Position numbers and translations under genes: made by a program. Positions 63,802 to 64,000 of a DNA stretch of 64,000 bases are shown piece by piece (position 1 is the stretch's first letter; every line of letters begins with the position of its first letter). A model generated the notes under the pieces. That model was not told the DNA's origin. It did not search any database and worked only from the letters and a program-made list of their open reading frames with translations. The stretch is from contig CAKZVT010000040.1 in NCBI GenBank assembly GCA_937922435.1, positions 1-64,000 of the forward strand. Reading direction: 5' to 3'. The DNA is from an uncultured Prevotella sp. GTDB lineage: Bacteria > Bacteroidota > Bacteroidia > Bacteroidales > Bacteroidaceae.

Positions 63802-63889
63802 TTGCGAAAGACGGCTTTTTAGCTTGCAAAAGACCATCTTTCACGATGCAAAAGGCCGTCTTTGGCAAAACCAAAGACGGCCTTTTGTA
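63802..63889. repeat. 22-bp repeat array, 4 units, ending in a perfect hairpin
   Basis: Units at 63802, 63824, 63846 and 63868 have cores ACGGC, ACCAT, GCCGT and ACGGC, all rule-conforming. Units 3 and 4 form a perfect 17-bp stem (63849-63865 with 63871-63887) over a 5-nt loop. It serves as a terminator for aroB and for the convergent gene at 63922. Confidence 0.85.
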
Positions 63890-63921
63890 AATCTATTGAT
63901 TTTCAACGTGTCGGCGAGGAA

Positions 63922-64000
63922 TCATACATCCTTACGCCACCATATCCGCATCATCTTGCGGTAGATGACAGCCATGTTGGCAACCGATACTATTACGAAC
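63922..64000 (-). CDS. C-terminal end of an unidentified gene, cut by window edge
   Basis: From 63999 to the TGA at 63922-63924 the minus strand reads 25 codons: FVIVSVANMAVIYRK then MMRIWWRKDV. A hydrophobic run followed by a basic tail suggests the end of an inner-membrane protein. It lies convergent to aroB with a terminator array between, which supports a real gene. Family not identifiable from 25 residues. Confidence 0.4.
   Translation of the reverse strand, partial: FVIVSVANMAVIYRKMMRIWWRKDV

Overview
The window is a chromosomal segment of a Bacteroidales bacterium, most likely Prevotellaceae (Prevotella in the broad sense). The evidence is: a 290-residue primary sigma factor of the Bacteroidota type; many start regions with the Bacteroidota promoter pattern TTTG / 19-20 nt / TAnnTTTG; A-rich leaders rather than Shine-Dalgarno sites; outer-membrane and type IX secretion-linked proteins; and the GH97/GH51 and Nudix-AraR arabinose gene content. 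No phage, insertion sequence or CRISPR array was found. The region is mostly core chromosome.

Layout. 1-4.6 kb: an rRNA operon on the minus strand (16S, tRNA-Ile, tRNA-Ala, 23S cut by the window edge) with a strong promoter and two boxA-like sites. 4.7-7.3 kb: ispE and dnaB, divergent. 7.4-11.5 kb: divergent secreted glycosidases, GH51 arabinofuranosidase and GH97. 11.5-16.8 kb: pyrB-pyrI-glyA and a class A penicillin-binding protein. 16.8-18.2 kb: a decayed patch with a frameshifted acyltransferase and a truncated AraC-type regulator. 18.4-21.4 kb: rpoD and a helix-hairpin-helix/beta-barrel protein. 21.6-32.4 kb: an L-arabinose catabolic locus (lipoprotein mutarotase, sodium symporter, Nudix regulator, araD, araA, araB, then tkt-rpiB from their own promoter). 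32.5-35.1 kb: pyk and dinB. 35.4-41.1 kb: minus-strand run with an ECF sigma / anti-sigma / periplasmic protein / L,D-transpeptidase group, a small secreted beta-domain protein, RNase Z, a lipoprotein and mazG. 41.2-50.6 kb: valS, clostripain-like lipoprotein, UDP-glucose dehydrogenase, a TonB-dependent receptor and a FemAB-like protein. 50.7-57.8 kb: DUF2520-kdsC-maf, a DedA protein, a TPR protein, glnS and mltG. 58-64 kb: a type IX secretion plug protein, a large outer-membrane barrel protein, aroB and the tail of one more gene.

How the genes work together. GH51 could release arabinose outside the cytoplasm. The symporter, mutarotase, AraA, AraB and AraD would bring it in and convert it to xylulose-5-phosphate, and transketolase and RpiB feed it into the pentose phosphate pathway and on toward pyruvate kinase. 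A 34-bp palindrome before the mutarotase gene is the best candidate operator for the Nudix regulator.

The most unusual content is intergenic. Seven loci carry short tandem arrays with a strict 22-bp period. Each unit is a scaffold of about 9 + 8 nt around a 5-nt core, and 23 of 27 cores obey RCCRY or its reverse complement RYGGY. Neighbouring units are often complementary, giving hairpins. Four other loci carry long hairpins whose arms are built from short repeated words (RTTAAGA; AATGAATAATGAAA; about 8 nt ending in GGTTnT), each starting at or just after a stop codon. I do not recognise the 22-bp family as a described system.
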